From contig NZ_CP126093.1 in the NCBI RefSeq assembly GCF_030123065.1, positions 5,772,001 through 5,836,000 of the forward strand: a stretch of 64,000 nucleotides of DNA, in the 5' to 3' direction. Position numbers and translations under genes: made by a program. This DNA is from Neobacillus sp. DY30 (GTDB taxonomy: Bacteria > Bacillota > Bacilli > Bacillales > Cytobacillaceae). This document shows, piece after piece, positions 9,679-17,733 of this stretch. The notes below the pieces were generated by a model. That model searched no databases. It had not been told where the DNA came from and saw nothing but the letters and a program-made list of their open reading frames with translations. How positions within the stretch are numbered: position 1 is the stretch's first letter; each line of letters starts with the position of its first letter.

Positions 9679-10805
9679 TACTTTAACCACAATCCTTTAA
9701 TAATCTCTACAACCCTCGCCAAATCACTATCTGTCATCTTTGTATCAGACGGCAAACAAACACCATTCTCGAATAGATTTTCAGAAACATTTGTCCCGAC
9801 AAAATCATATTTCTTAAAAAAAGGTTGCTTGTGCATTGGCTTCCAAATAGGCCTTGACTCGATATTTTCCTTTTCAAGAACTTCCATAATGTCTAATGGT
9901 CTAACTTTTCCACTCAAAGTCATTGAACTCAACCAATAATTAGGTTCATTCCATTCATTACTTGGCATAAACTCAATACCTTCAAGTCCACCTAGTTCTC
10001 TTTTGTAATATTCAAAAATATAATTCTTCTTCTTTACTCTATTATCTAACACCTTAAGCTGCCCTCTTCCAATCCCAGCAACAATATTACTCATTCGGTA
10101 ATTGAATCCTAATTCGCTATGTTGGTAATGTCTTGCAGCATCCCTAGATTGGGTAGCCCAAAATCTTGTTTTCTCAATTTTCTCTTCATTATCAGAAACC
10201 AGCATACCGCCACCTGATGTGGTGATGATTTTATTCCCGTTAAAAGAGAAAATCCCAAAATCACCAAAAGTACCAGTATGTTTTCCTTTATAGTAAGTAC
10301 CTAAAGACTCGGCAGCATCCTCTATTAAAACAGCATTATACTTTTTACAAATTTCTACTATTTTATCCATATCAGCAGATAATCCATAAAGGTGAACTAC
10401 AATCACTGCTTTAACATTTGGATATTTCTCAAAAGCTTCCTCTAACGCTTTGGGACACATATTCCATGTCTCATAATCACTATCTATAAAAACCGGAATA
10501 GCATTTTGATAAATAATTGGATTTGCAGTAGCTGAGAATGTTAGAGTTGGACAGAAGACAATATCTCCTTTTCCAACTCCTGCAGCTTTTAATGCTAAAT
10601 GAATCGCAGCTGTTCCGGAAGATAATGCTGCCGCAGATTTTGAACCAACTTTAGACGCCAATTCCTGTTCAAACTGATTTACATTTTCTCCAAGCGGTGC
10701 AATCCAGTTGGTATCAAAAGCTTCCTTTACATATTGCATTTCATAACCTTCATCACTCATATGTGGTGATGAGAGAAATATTCTCTCTCCCATTGTCAAA
10801 GACAT
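9678..10805 (-). CDS. epsN: PLP-dependent sugar aminotransferase, EpsN/PglE (DegT/DnrJ) family
   Basis: 375 residues of the DegT/DnrJ/EryC1/StrS family. It shows the N-terminal FLSSPHMSDEGYEMQYVKEAF, the ALSSGTAAIHLAL cofactor-phosphate loop, VIVVHLYGLSADM with the cofactor-ring contacts, the EDAAESLG block and the Schiff-base lysine in FSFNGNKIITTSGGGML. It would aminate the 4-keto sugar made by EpsC. The first ATG at 10803-10805 has GGAAGG immediately adjacent, so the ATG at 10791-10793 (starting MGERIFLS) or the TTG between them is an equally likely start. Its 3' end is coupled to epsL. Confidence 0.92.
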   Translation of the reverse strand: MSLTMGERIFLSSPHMSDEGYEMQYVKEAFDTNWIAPLGENVNQFEQELASKVGSKSAAALSSGTAAIHLALKAAGVGKGDIVFCPTLTFSATANPIIYQNAIPVFIDSDYETWNMCPKALEEAFEKYPNVKAVIVVHLYGLSADMDKIVEICKKYNAVLIEDAAESLGTYYKGKHTGTFGDFGIFSFNGNKIITTSGGGMLVSDNEEKIEKTRFWATQSRDAARHYQHSELGFNYRMSNIVAGIGRGQLKVLDNRVKKKNYIFEYYKRELGGLEGIEFMPSNEWNEPNYWLSSMTLSGKVRPLDIMEVLEKENIESRPIWKPMHKQPFFKKYDFVGTNVSENLFENGVCLPSDTKMTDSDLARVVEIIKGLWLK

Positions 10806-10917
10806 CCTTCCATGTTAAGTTAAATAATGTATAATAATTTTAGTCACTTAGGACTTAATTGGAATCTTCATATTCTATTGTCCAACTAACTCTTAATTAA
10901 CCAACCTAAAGGACAAT

Positions 10918-10958
10918 AACCCCTGCCTATTTTAATAAGGACATGACATTGACAGGGG
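10918..10958 (-). terminator. Possible weak terminator after galU
   Basis: Inverted arms CCCCTG and CAGGGG are separated by 27 bases and followed on the minus strand by a broken T-run. The gap between galU and epsN is 171 bp, the longest in this part of the operon, so partial termination or a new promoter here is possible. The long loop makes this weak. Confidence 0.3.
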
Positions 10959-10976
10959 CTTATATAAGTAAAATTC

Positions 10977-11858
10977 TTATTTCACTTTAATATCATCCAT
11001 AAGCTCCTCAAGATAAGTAAGCAATTCCGTTCTTAACTCTGGATTATGCAAAGCAAACTCAATCGTTGTCTTCACAAACCCAATTTTCTCTCCCACATCA
11101 TACCTTTTACCCTCAAAATCATAAGCAAACACTCTCTGAATCTGATTCAACTTCTGAATTGCATCCGTCAATTGTATCTCACCACCAGCCCCAGTCTGTT
11201 GTTTATCCAGGAACATAAAAATTTCAGGTGTCAGAATGTATCTTCCCATAATCGCAAGATTTGAAGGAACAGTTCCCGGCGCAGGTTTTTCAACAAAGTT
11301 ATCCACCTGATATCTGCGGCCATCTTGAAGTGATGGTTCAACAATTCCGTAACGATGAGTCTCGTTATCAGGAACAATCTGTACTCCAATTATGGAAGAA
11401 TGAGTTTCTTCATATATATTCATTAATTGTCTTAAGCAAGGTGTTTCACTTTGAACAATATCATCACCCAAGAGGACCGCAAACGGTTCATCACCGATAA
11501 AGTTTCTAGCACACCAAACCGCATGGCCTAACCCTTTTGGTTCCTTTTGACGTATATAATGGATATCCGCAAGATTCGTTGAGTAACGAACTTTGTCCAA
11601 CAAATCTAACTTTCCTTTTTCCATCAGATTCTGTTCAAGCTCTGAAGCAAAATCAAAATGGTCCTCGATGGCACGTTTTCCTTTACCAGTCACAATAATA
11701 ATGTCTTCAATTCCTGATGCAACTGCTTCTTCAACAATGTATTGAATGGTTGGCTTATCAACGATAGGAAGCATTTCTTTTGGTTGGGCTTTCGTTGCAG
11801 GAAGGAATCTTGTTCCCAATCCTGCAGCAGGAATGATCGCTTTCCGTACTTTTTTCAT
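10977..11858 (-). CDS. galU: UTP-glucose-1-phosphate uridylyltransferase
   Basis: 293 residues. The N-terminal [27 protein letters not shown] is the diagnostic nucleotide-binding signature of GalU, followed by [14 protein letters not shown] and [10 protein letters not shown] with the metal-binding aspartates. It makes UDP-glucose from UTP and glucose-1-phosphate, feeding ugd at the end of the same operon (UDP-glucuronate) and glucose-using transferases. GGTGG sits upstream of ATG. A galU copy inside an EPS operon is commonly an extra, locus-dedicated copy; whether another exists cannot be seen here. Confidence 0.96.
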   Translation of the reverse strand: MKKVRKAIIPAAGLGTRFLPATKAQPKEMLPIVDKPTIQYIVEEAVASGIEDIIIVTGKGKRAIEDHFDFASELEQNLMEKGKLDLLDKVRYSTNLADIHYIRQKEPKGLGHAVWCARNFIGDEPFAVLLGDDIVQSETPCLRQLMNIYEETHSSIIGVQIVPDNETHRYGIVEPSLQDGRRYQVDNFVEKPAPGTVPSNLAIMGRYILTPEIFMFLDKQQTGAGGEIQLTDAIQKLNQIQRVFAYDFEGKRYDVGEKIGFVKTTIEFALHNPELRTELLTYLEELMDDIKVK

Positions 11859-11912
11859 ATAAATTCCACCTTCAGTAACTTTATTATCAAACTAAAAATA
11901 TTACAATTATCC

Positions 11913-13739
11913 CTATTCTGCCGTAGTCAAAATAGGAGAACAATCAAACTTATTATTAGCCACAGCAATCAACGTATCATGCATTTCAACTTCAGGCATT
12001 TCTAATAGACCGCTTATTAACTTACCTAGCACCTCTGCTTGAAGTACATTCGCCTTCCCAATATGAATTTTAGGAAAAATACTTTCCGGATGCATCTCAT
12101 TTTCATTCAGTAACTCTTCATACATCTTCTCTCCAGGTCGAAGTCCTGTAAAATGTATCCCGATTTCTTCTATATTATAGCCAGAAAGCTTAATCACATT
12201 TTTTGCTAAGTCAACAATCTTAACAGGCTCACCCATATCAAGAACAAACACCTCACCACCGCGAGCCAAAGATCCAGCTTGAATTACAAGACGGGAAGCT
12301 TCAGGTATGGTCATGAAATATCGTGTCATATCCTGATGAGTAACCGTAACTGGTCCGCCAGCTTGAATTTGTTTTTTAAACAATGGAATAACACTGCCAC
12401 GGCTACCAAGTACATTTCCAAATCGAACCGCTACAAATTTGGTATTGCTGTGTTCCGCTAAACTTTGAATTATCATCTCTGCAAAACGTTTCGTTGCTCC
12501 CATTACGTTCGGAGGATTAACTGCTTTATCCGAAGAAATTAATACAAATGTACTAACACCAAAAGTATCTGCGGCTTCTGCTACGTTCTTTGTACCAAAC
12601 ACATTGTTCTTAACCGCTTCTCGAGGATTATATTCCATCAGTGGTACATGCTTATGTGCCGCCGCATGATACACTACAAATGGTCGATGTTGCTCCATTA
12701 CATCAAACATCCTTGCTCGATCCTGAATATCCCCAATCACTGGAACAATCTCAATTTTATCTTGATATTGTTTTTTGAGTTCCATATCAATTTGGTAGAT
12801 GCTGTTTTCGCCATGGCCGACCAACACAATTTTTCTAGGATTAAACTTACATATTTGTCTGCAAATTTCAGATCCAATTGATCCACCTGCGCCAGTTACT
12901 AACACCGTCTTGCCAGATACATATTCTGAAATACTATCAATATCCAACTCGACGGGATCTCTACCTAATAAATCCTCAACCTGAACTTCACGGAATTGAT
13001 TGACTGAAATCTTACCCGTCATTAAATCCTCTAACTTAGGTATGATTTGTGTTTTTGCATTTGTTTTTGAACATTCCTCAAAAATACGATGTAACTCACT
13101 TTGTTTCAAGGATGGAATCGCAATCACAATATTTTCAATTTGATATTTTTCAACCGTTTGTGCAATACTATCTGAGTTTCCTACAACCGGTATTCCAAGG
13201 ATATCAAGTTTGAATTTCTTTGGGTCATCATCAATAAATGCGACAGGCTTGAGGTCGATATCATGGTTGGTAAGTAGCTGTCTTGCTACCATCGTTCCAC
13301 CTGAACCCGCACCAATGATCAATGTTTTTTTGATATCCTTTTGCTTATTCATGATGTTGTCTCGAAACATCCTCCACGAAAACCTAGAACCCCCGATTAA
13401 TATCACATGAAGCATCCAGGTAATCATCAATGCTCTTACATATGTGTGATTAAAAACCATTAATTGCATCGCTGAAGTTACTAAAATCGAAAAGGTAACA
13501 GCTTTAACGATTGCAATTAGTTCACCGACACTCGCATATTGCCAAGCCTTATTGTAAAGATGATAAAAGGAAGCAAATAAATGATGGCAAACTAGTAGGG
13601 TAATCGCAGTAACAGTAACCATTTGAACATCAAAGGTGATTTTCGTAGGATCTATAGTCCAATAGCTTATGTAAATTGCTGTTAACACAATAATGGAATC
13701 CAATAAAGCAAGTGTCGTTAATCTTTTTTTATACGTCAC
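11913..13739 (-). CDS. epsC: UDP-GlcNAc 4,6-dehydratase, EpsC/PglF/CapD type
   Basis: 608 residues. Four N-terminal membrane helices (residues about 8-110) anchor the protein; a first Rossmann-like domain starts GAGSGGTMVARQLL, and the catalytic short-chain dehydrogenase domain starts VLVTGAGGSIGSEI near residue 285. The active-site stretch LISSDKAVNPPNVMGATKR carries the Asp-Lys and Met seen in PglF-type enzymes in place of the usual Tyr. It makes the UDP-4-keto-6-deoxy sugar used by EpsN and EpsM. GTG start with GGGGG upstream. Directly upstream lie the EAR-like RNA and a terminator, the same relative location as EAR before epsC in B. subtilis. Confidence 0.94.
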   Translation of the reverse strand: MTYKKRLTTLALLDSIIVLTAIYISYWTIDPTKITFDVQMVTVTAITLLVCHHLFASFYHLYNKAWQYASVGELIAIVKAVTFSILVTSAMQLMVFNHTYVRALMITWMLHVILIGGSRFSWRMFRDNIMNKQKDIKKTLIIGAGSGGTMVARQLLTNHDIDLKPVAFIDDDPKKFKLDILGIPVVGNSDSIAQTVEKYQIENIVIAIPSLKQSELHRIFEECSKTNAKTQIIPKLEDLMTGKISVNQFREVQVEDLLGRDPVELDIDSISEYVSGKTVLVTGAGGSIGSEICRQICKFNPRKIVLVGHGENSIYQIDMELKKQYQDKIEIVPVIGDIQDRARMFDVMEQHRPFVVYHAAAHKHVPLMEYNPREAVKNNVFGTKNVAEAADTFGVSTFVLISSDKAVNPPNVMGATKRFAEMIIQSLAEHSNTKFVAVRFGNVLGSRGSVIPLFKKQIQAGGPVTVTHQDMTRYFMTIPEASRLVIQAGSLARGGEVFVLDMGEPVKIVDLAKNVIKLSGYNIEEIGIHFTGLRPGEKMYEELLNENEMHPESIFPKIHIGKANVLQAEVLGKLISGLLEMPEVEMHDTLIAVANNKFDCSPILTTAE

Positions 13740-13787
13740 CTAAATCATTCCCCCTTTATTTCTTTATTTAATTAAAGTAAAATTTTT

Positions 13788-13854
13788 GACAAAAAAATAT
13801 AAATATCTAATGGAAACTCAGTTGAAACATCATCTGGCCTTTCATTAGATATTT
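13788..13854 (-). terminator. Intrinsic terminator between EAR-like RNA and epsC
   Basis: Perfect 12-bp arms AAATATCTAATG (minus strand, 13843-13854) and CATTAGATATTT (13801-13812) enclose a 30-base loop that can add GAAA/TTTC pairs. A run of seven T follows on the minus strand. It sits inside the operon, before epsC, so transcription of the biosynthetic genes should need read-through. A near copy of the same stem lies at 46174-46235. Confidence 0.8.
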
Positions 13855-13874
13855 ATTATTATTACTTTTTTATT

Positions 13875-14030
13875 TACCATAAGGCCTTTAACCTTGCCTC
13901 ACATCATGCTATTGACGACAAGCGTCTAAGGAATAAAGAGAAGATTTCTCTCCCTTCCCACAGCATAATCGAGTGCCCCCATGGATAACGGACAGATGAG
14001 CCTCGCCGCTTCAGACGCCAGCCTGATTAG
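13875..14030 (-). ncRNA. EAR (eps-associated RNA / epsC RNA) candidate
   Basis: The 235-bp region between the ywqE stop and the terminator has no ORF but clear structure on the minus strand. GCGTCT (14013-14018) pairs with AGACGC (13922-13927), closing about 100 bases. A hairpin AGAGAA-ATC-TTCTCT sits inside (13937-13951). ATTATGCT (13962-13969) can pair with AGCATGAT (13903-13910), crossing the first helix as a pseudoknot. In B. subtilis the EAR element lies within the eps operon just before epsC and promotes processive antitermination. Position, size and pseudoknot match; I cannot align it to the family model, so the name is an informed inference. Confidence 0.62.
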
Positions 14031-14044
14031 AAGTATTTACGTGA

Positions 14045-14809
14045 TTAAAACAGATTAAATAGCTTTTTCCTTTTTATTCTCTCCGGGTCCTCTTTATACA
14101 CATGCTTTCCTTCAATAATGAGAGCTGCATTTTCTTCAAAGTAGTAAAGCATCTCGTTCCCATACCATTTTTGAATGTTGCCATAGGCTTCTCTCATTTT
14201 AAAGCCACGGCTTGTGATGTTATGAGCATCTGACGCAATAAGGTGGGTTAGATTTGCTTCAATTAATTGCAGCGAGAAATTTTTAATTTTTTTCCCAAAG
14301 TCCCCACAAACACTAGCGGCTGTCACTTGAGTCAGTGCACCTTTTTTAACAAGTTGGTAGAGAAGTTCAGGTCGTTCAATGATTTCCTGATTCCGTTCTG
14401 GATGTACTATTACTGGAATTAGTCCACTCATCTGCAAATCATAAAACAACTTTTCCGTATACCTTGGCACATGTTTCGATGGTAATTCTACTAATAGATA
14501 TGGTGTATGGTTAACTGATAGAATCTGTCCTGCCTCATAACCTTCTACCATTTCACCATGAATCCGCACTTCCTGCCCTGGTACAATCTCTAACTCTATC
14601 TTTTCTTCAAGTAAAGCCTTGTTTAAAAGTTCGACCTTTTCCAATATAGATTTCTTGGGGTTTTCATAGGAGTTATTCAAATGATGTGGTGTTGCCACTA
14701 TTGTATGTATCCCTTGCTCAACAGCTTTCCTTGCCATGTTAAGAGAATCAGAAAGAGATTGTGCGCCATCATCGACACCAGGCAGTATATGACAATGTAC
14801 ATCAATCAT
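14045..14809 (-). CDS. ywqE: Tyrosine-protein phosphatase, YwqE/CpsB (PHP) family
   Basis: 254 residues of the PHP-type metal-dependent phosphotyrosine phosphatases. Metal ligands are visible in MIDVHCHILPGVDDGA (residues 1-16), ATPHH, IVHPERN and ASDAHN. It removes phosphate from the tyrosine cluster of the partner kinase (14912) and so tunes polymer synthesis. It is last of the three-gene regulatory head of the operon. The ATG start has only a modest GGAA upstream. The 102-bp gap to the kinase gene is unusually long for this pair. Confidence 0.94.
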   Translation of the reverse strand: MIDVHCHILPGVDDGAQSLSDSLNMARKAVEQGIHTIVATPHHLNNSYENPKKSILEKVELLNKALLEEKIELEIVPGQEVRIHGEMVEGYEAGQILSVNHTPYLLVELPSKHVPRYTEKLFYDLQMSGLIPVIVHPERNQEIIERPELLYQLVKKGALTQVTAASVCGDFGKKIKNFSLQLIEANLTHLIASDAHNITSRGFKMREAYGNIQKWYGNEMLYYFEENAALIIEGKHVYKEDPERIKRKKLFNLF

Positions 14810-14911
14810 GGCAGCACGTTCCTTTCCAGTTATTTGTTAATTTTCTCCGACAATATTCATGGTACCATCGTCGAATACTTAGGTAAAGGGGGGTATTTTG
14901 TCGAATTTTAG

Positions 14912-15616
14912 TTATTTCGTACCATAATAATAGTAATAGTCATTATCTTTCATTTCTTTATGGTTTAATACCACACCAACCAACTTGCTTTGGGCATTCG
15001 CCAGTAATTCCTTCGCCTTTTTCGCTTGGTCAATTTCTGTTTTTCCGCTATATACAACCATTATTGATCCATCAACTTTATTAGCGAGTATTTGCGGATC
15101 CGCTACCGCTAATAATGGCGGTGTATCGAATAAGACATAATCAAATTGTTCTTTTGCTTCTTCCATAAATTGCTCCATTGACTTTGAGCTAAGCAGCTCT
15201 GCGGGATTCGGTGGAATCGGGCCGCTTGTTAAGATATATAAATCTTTTTCTTCTGTCTCAAGAACTGAGTTCGCAAGTGTAGCTTGTTTCGTCAGCACGG
15301 TGGTGAAACCAAATAGATTATTGACACCGAACGTCCGATGAACCGTAGGCTTACGAAGGTCGGCATCTACTAGCAACACTTTCTTACCTAGCTGAGAAAA
15401 AACCACTGCTAGGTTTGCCGCTGTTGTCGACTTTCCTTCCCCAGGACCAGAGGACGTTACCATAATCGTATTAAGTTCCTCATCTACAGCGGAGTACTGG
15501 ATATTTGTCCGAATCGTTTTGTATTGCTCTGAAATCGGTGACTTTGGGTCAAGTGCTGCAATTAACTTCCGACTTGGATCAGTTGATTTAAATTTCTTTT
15601 TTCTCTTAAACACCAT
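14912..15616 (-). CDS. ywqD: BY-family tyrosine kinase, YwqD/EpsB/CpsD type
   Basis: 234 residues, a MinD-like P-loop kinase. Walker A is SGPGEGKSTTAANLA, Walker A' is VLLVDADLRKPT, Walker B is YVLFDTPPLLAV, and the autophosphorylated tyrosine cluster is the C-terminal DYYYYYGTK. It needs the cytoplasmic tail of the membrane modulator encoded just upstream (15606-16358), whose gene it overlaps by 11 bp. I chose the ATG at 15616 (MVFKRKKK) with GAGGTG six bases upstream over the GTG nine bases earlier. Phosphorylation state controls chain length or polymerisation in the family. Confidence 0.94.
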   Translation of the reverse strand: MVFKRKKKFKSTDPSRKLIAALDPKSPISEQYKTIRTNIQYSAVDEELNTIMVTSSGPGEGKSTTAANLAVVFSQLGKKVLLVDADLRKPTVHRTFGVNNLFGFTTVLTKQATLANSVLETEEKDLYILTSGPIPPNPAELLSSKSMEQFMEEAKEQFDYVLFDTPPLLAVADPQILANKVDGSIMVVYSGKTEIDQAKKAKELLANAQSKLVGVVLNHKEMKDNDYYYYYGTK

Positions 15617-16358
15617 ACGTATCACCTCTTCCTGTTGACCTAGAACCTGCTGCTTTACGTAGTTTTAACTCCTCCATCTTTTGATCATCAATTTGAGCAA
15701 TAACGCCTAAAATAGGAAGTTCAAGGATTTTTTCAATATCCTGTTCGTTTTTAATCGTGTTGTCAAAGTACTCGAGTAAAAAAGCTAGTCCAACAGCTGC
15801 CATTAAGCCGACTACAAGAGCAATCGCAACATTTAATAATGGCTGTGGTTTAATCGGTGCTTGGTTTTCGGAAACCGTTGCTGGTGCAAAAATCTTAACA
15901 TTATCAACATTCATAAGATTGACAATTTCACTTTGGAACACTTCTACTGTTTTATTTGCAATATCCGCAGCCATATTTGGATCTGGGTCTTGTACTGACA
16001 CATTGACTACCTGTGAGTCCTTTTCACTGCCAACCGTAATTTTTCCTTTAAGTTGTTCTGCCGTCATATCAAGATCAAGTTGGGTAATTACCTTATCCAG
16101 AATAGGAGAACTTTTTATGATGACATTATAGGTGTTAATTAATTGTAGATTGGTTTGAACTTCACTAGGACTATAAATTGTTGGCTCATTCTTTGCCTGA
16201 TTTACGAGTATTTGTGTCGAAGCTTGATAAATTGGGGTTAGAAAAAAGTAACTAATGACTCCGCTGACTAATCCAGCTGTCATGGTAATGAGTATGATCA
16301 TAACGAGCCGTTTTTTTAACGTCGTTAGTAACTCTTTTAAACTAATTGTTTCTTCCAT
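15606..16358 (-). CDS. ywqC: Wzz-type chain-length / kinase modulator, YwqC/EpsA
   Basis: 250 residues. It has the Wzz topology: a cytoplasmic start (MEETISLKELL), a first membrane helix at about 18-40, an extracellular region containing YQASTQILVNQA, a proline-rich NQAPIKPQPLLN before the second helix (about 178-200), and a basic tail that activates the kinase. It is the first gene of the operon, with GGGAGG upstream of ATG and a good promoter 70 bp further up. Confidence 0.92.
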   Translation of the reverse strand: MEETISLKELLTTLKKRLVMIILITMTAGLVSGVISYFFLTPIYQASTQILVNQAKNEPTIYSPSEVQTNLQLINTYNVIIKSSPILDKVITQLDLDMTAEQLKGKITVGSEKDSQVVNVSVQDPDPNMAADIANKTVEVFQSEIVNLMNVDNVKIFAPATVSENQAPIKPQPLLNVAIALVVGLMAAVGLAFLLEYFDNTIKNEQDIEKILELPILGVIAQIDDQKMEELKLRKAAGSRSTGRGDTYGV

Positions 16359-16430
16359 AATATCCTCCCTGTTACTTATTGCCTATTTCATTTTCAGTAT
16401 GGTTCGCCTTTTTTTTACAAAACAAAGAGT

Positions 16431-16464
16431 ATTATATCATGAAACAATGTCGATATTTGTCGTT
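16431..16464 (-). promoter_or_regulatory. Likely operon promoter with two 0A-box-like sites
   Basis: On the minus strand TGATATAAT (-10 TATAAT at 16431-16436, extended by TG) lies about 70 bp before the ywqC start. Where the -35 should be, the plus strand reads AATGTCGAT (16446-16454) and ATTTGTCGTT (16455-16464), two tandem near-matches to the Spo0A box TTTGTCGAA. A poor -35 with boxes in its place is the layout of activator-dependent promoters. The -10 is clear; the identity of the activator is inference. Confidence 0.5.
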
Positions 16465-16555
16465 TTATGAAGAACGATGAATATTTATTTTATTTTTTAG
16501 ATTCCATTTTAACTATTTGCTTTGGGGTAATTAGCTGTCACGGATTTGACATATT

Positions 16556-16604
16556 TTGTATGAATTTGTAAATTATGTAACCAATTGTAACATAATTATT
16601 GTAA
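16556..16604. promoter_or_regulatory. Phased TGTA repeats upstream of the EPS promoter
   Basis: Five GTA triplets in TTGTA/ATGTAA contexts begin at 16558, 16568, 16577, 16587 and 16601, nearly one helical turn apart. They lie between the LytTR regulator gene and the operon promoter. Such phasing suits a protein binding one face of the DNA, for example the neighbouring LytTR regulators, but no consensus match can be proven. The rest of this 379-bp gap shows nothing else beyond the terminator at 16688. Confidence 0.4.
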
Positions 16605-16687
16605 AAAAGTGCAGGATTTTCAAAATTGGTATATATTACACTTAATCAGAAAATCTGAGAAAATAGAGGTTTTGTTATTTTTTACAG

Positions 16688-16729
16688 TACAAAATAAAGA
16701 GATTTCCTCCATAACAGGGAAATCCCTCT
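16688..16729 (-). terminator. Terminator after the first LytTR regulator gene
   Basis: Arms GGAAAT/ATTTCC and AGAG/CTCT form a bulged hairpin immediately after the stop at 16738, followed on the minus strand by TTTATTTTGT. It insulates the regulator gene from the EPS promoter. Confidence 0.6.
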
Positions 16730-16737
16730 ACATGCAC

Positions 16738-17463
16738 TTATAGACCTAATAATCGGTGAACCACTTGTATTTTCAATTTCGAAATATTGGCCTTTTTATC
16801 TGGAACATTGAATTCAGCTATATAGGTTTCACCAAAGGGTTTAATCTTTACGATTTTCCTTAAATTCACTAAATAGGATCGATGCGTCTTGAAAAAGTAC
16901 TTTGGGAGTCTATCTTCCATTTCCTGCAGCGACTCAACGCTTTCGTAGCGGTCCTTGTCTGTATGAACAATCAATTTTCTGCCTTCTTTTTCAATATAAA
17001 GAATATCTTCGATTAAAATATAAACGAAGGTATGATTTGACTTGATGGCCAGCTTATTTTTTATAACAGGGTTCGCTTTTGTCAGCCCCTGTAATTGGAG
17101 TGCTTGTTTCGCTTTTTCCAAGGCGATAAATAAGCGGACCTTCTCAATTGGTTTCACAATATAATCGGTTGCTGAAATATTGAAAGCTTCAACAGCAAAT
17201 TCTTCACAACCTGTTGTAAAGATTACTTGAAGAGAAGGAAGCATTTCTTTACAACTTTTCGCTGCCTCTACCCCATTTAATAAGGGCATTTGTATATCCA
17301 CTAACACGATATTAGGCTTTTCCTTCATGACCACTTCGATGAGTTCTTTGCCAGTAGAAGCTTGTCCAACTATCTTATATTCAGATAATAACTCAATAAA
17401 ATAGGAGAGGAGGGTTCTAGAAGACACGTCATCATCCGAAATTACTACTTTTAATTCTTCCAT
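16738..17463 (-). CDS. LytTR-family response regulator A
   Basis: 241 residues. The receiver domain spans about 1-120 with acidic DDD near the start, the phosphoacceptor Asp in IVLVDIQMPLLNG and the Lys in DYIVKPIEK. The LytTR DNA-binding domain spans about 140-241 (IEDILYIEKEGRKL, FKTHRSYLVNLRKIVKI). It binds DNA direct repeats in the family. ATG at 17463 is preferred over TTG at 17466; GGGAGGGG precedes it. It resembles regulator B (20053-20787) closely, including KPIEK/KPIER and HRSYLVNL/HRSYIINL. Located directly upstream of the EPS operon, it is a good candidate controller of it. Confidence 0.93.
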   Translation of the reverse strand: MEELKVVISDDDVSSRTLLSYFIELLSEYKIVGQASTGKELIEVVMKEKPNIVLVDIQMPLLNGVEAAKSCKEMLPSLQVIFTTGCEEFAVEAFNISATDYIVKPIEKVRLFIALEKAKQALQLQGLTKANPVIKNKLAIKSNHTFVYILIEDILYIEKEGRKLIVHTDKDRYESVESLQEMEDRLPKYFFKTHRSYLVNLRKIVKIKPFGETYIAEFNVPDKKANISKLKIQVVHRLLGL

Positions 17464-17733
17464 CAAACCCCTCCCTTATACCGAAGTTACCTTTTATTGT
17501 AAACACTTCATCGGGAATCGATACAAATGATTAAGAAACCATTTTATGTTTAAAATGAACTAGTATTTATACCTATCTATCTTATCTTTTCTCTTTCATC
17601 GAGTCCATTCGACAAAGACCATGATAGGGGCTTAAAACGGCACTTTAGCTACTGCCGGGGACCGTCTGTGTCATCAAAAGGACTTTTCACGACAAAAATT
17701 CCAAATTTCTAACATTTACATAGAGCCATTTGG

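Noticed and set aside
13875-14030. Cyclic-di-GMP or other metabolite riboswitch
   Set aside because: I do not find the conserved GEMM core; the position before epsC and the pseudoknot fit EAR better.
15757-16131. 124-codon plus-strand frame
   Set aside because: Antisense of the ywqC-like gene, without start signals.
16548-16576. Plus-strand promoter TTGACA-17-TAAATT
   Set aside because: Good spacing, but no gene follows on the plus strand for more than 4 kb and the sequence lies inside the AT-rich TGTA repeats.
17467-17733. Small RNA or gene between kinase and regulator A
   Set aside because: Contains a short hairpin CGGCA...TGCCG and GGGGACCGTCTGTGTC, a motif like interspersed Bacillus repeats, but no promoter or frame.
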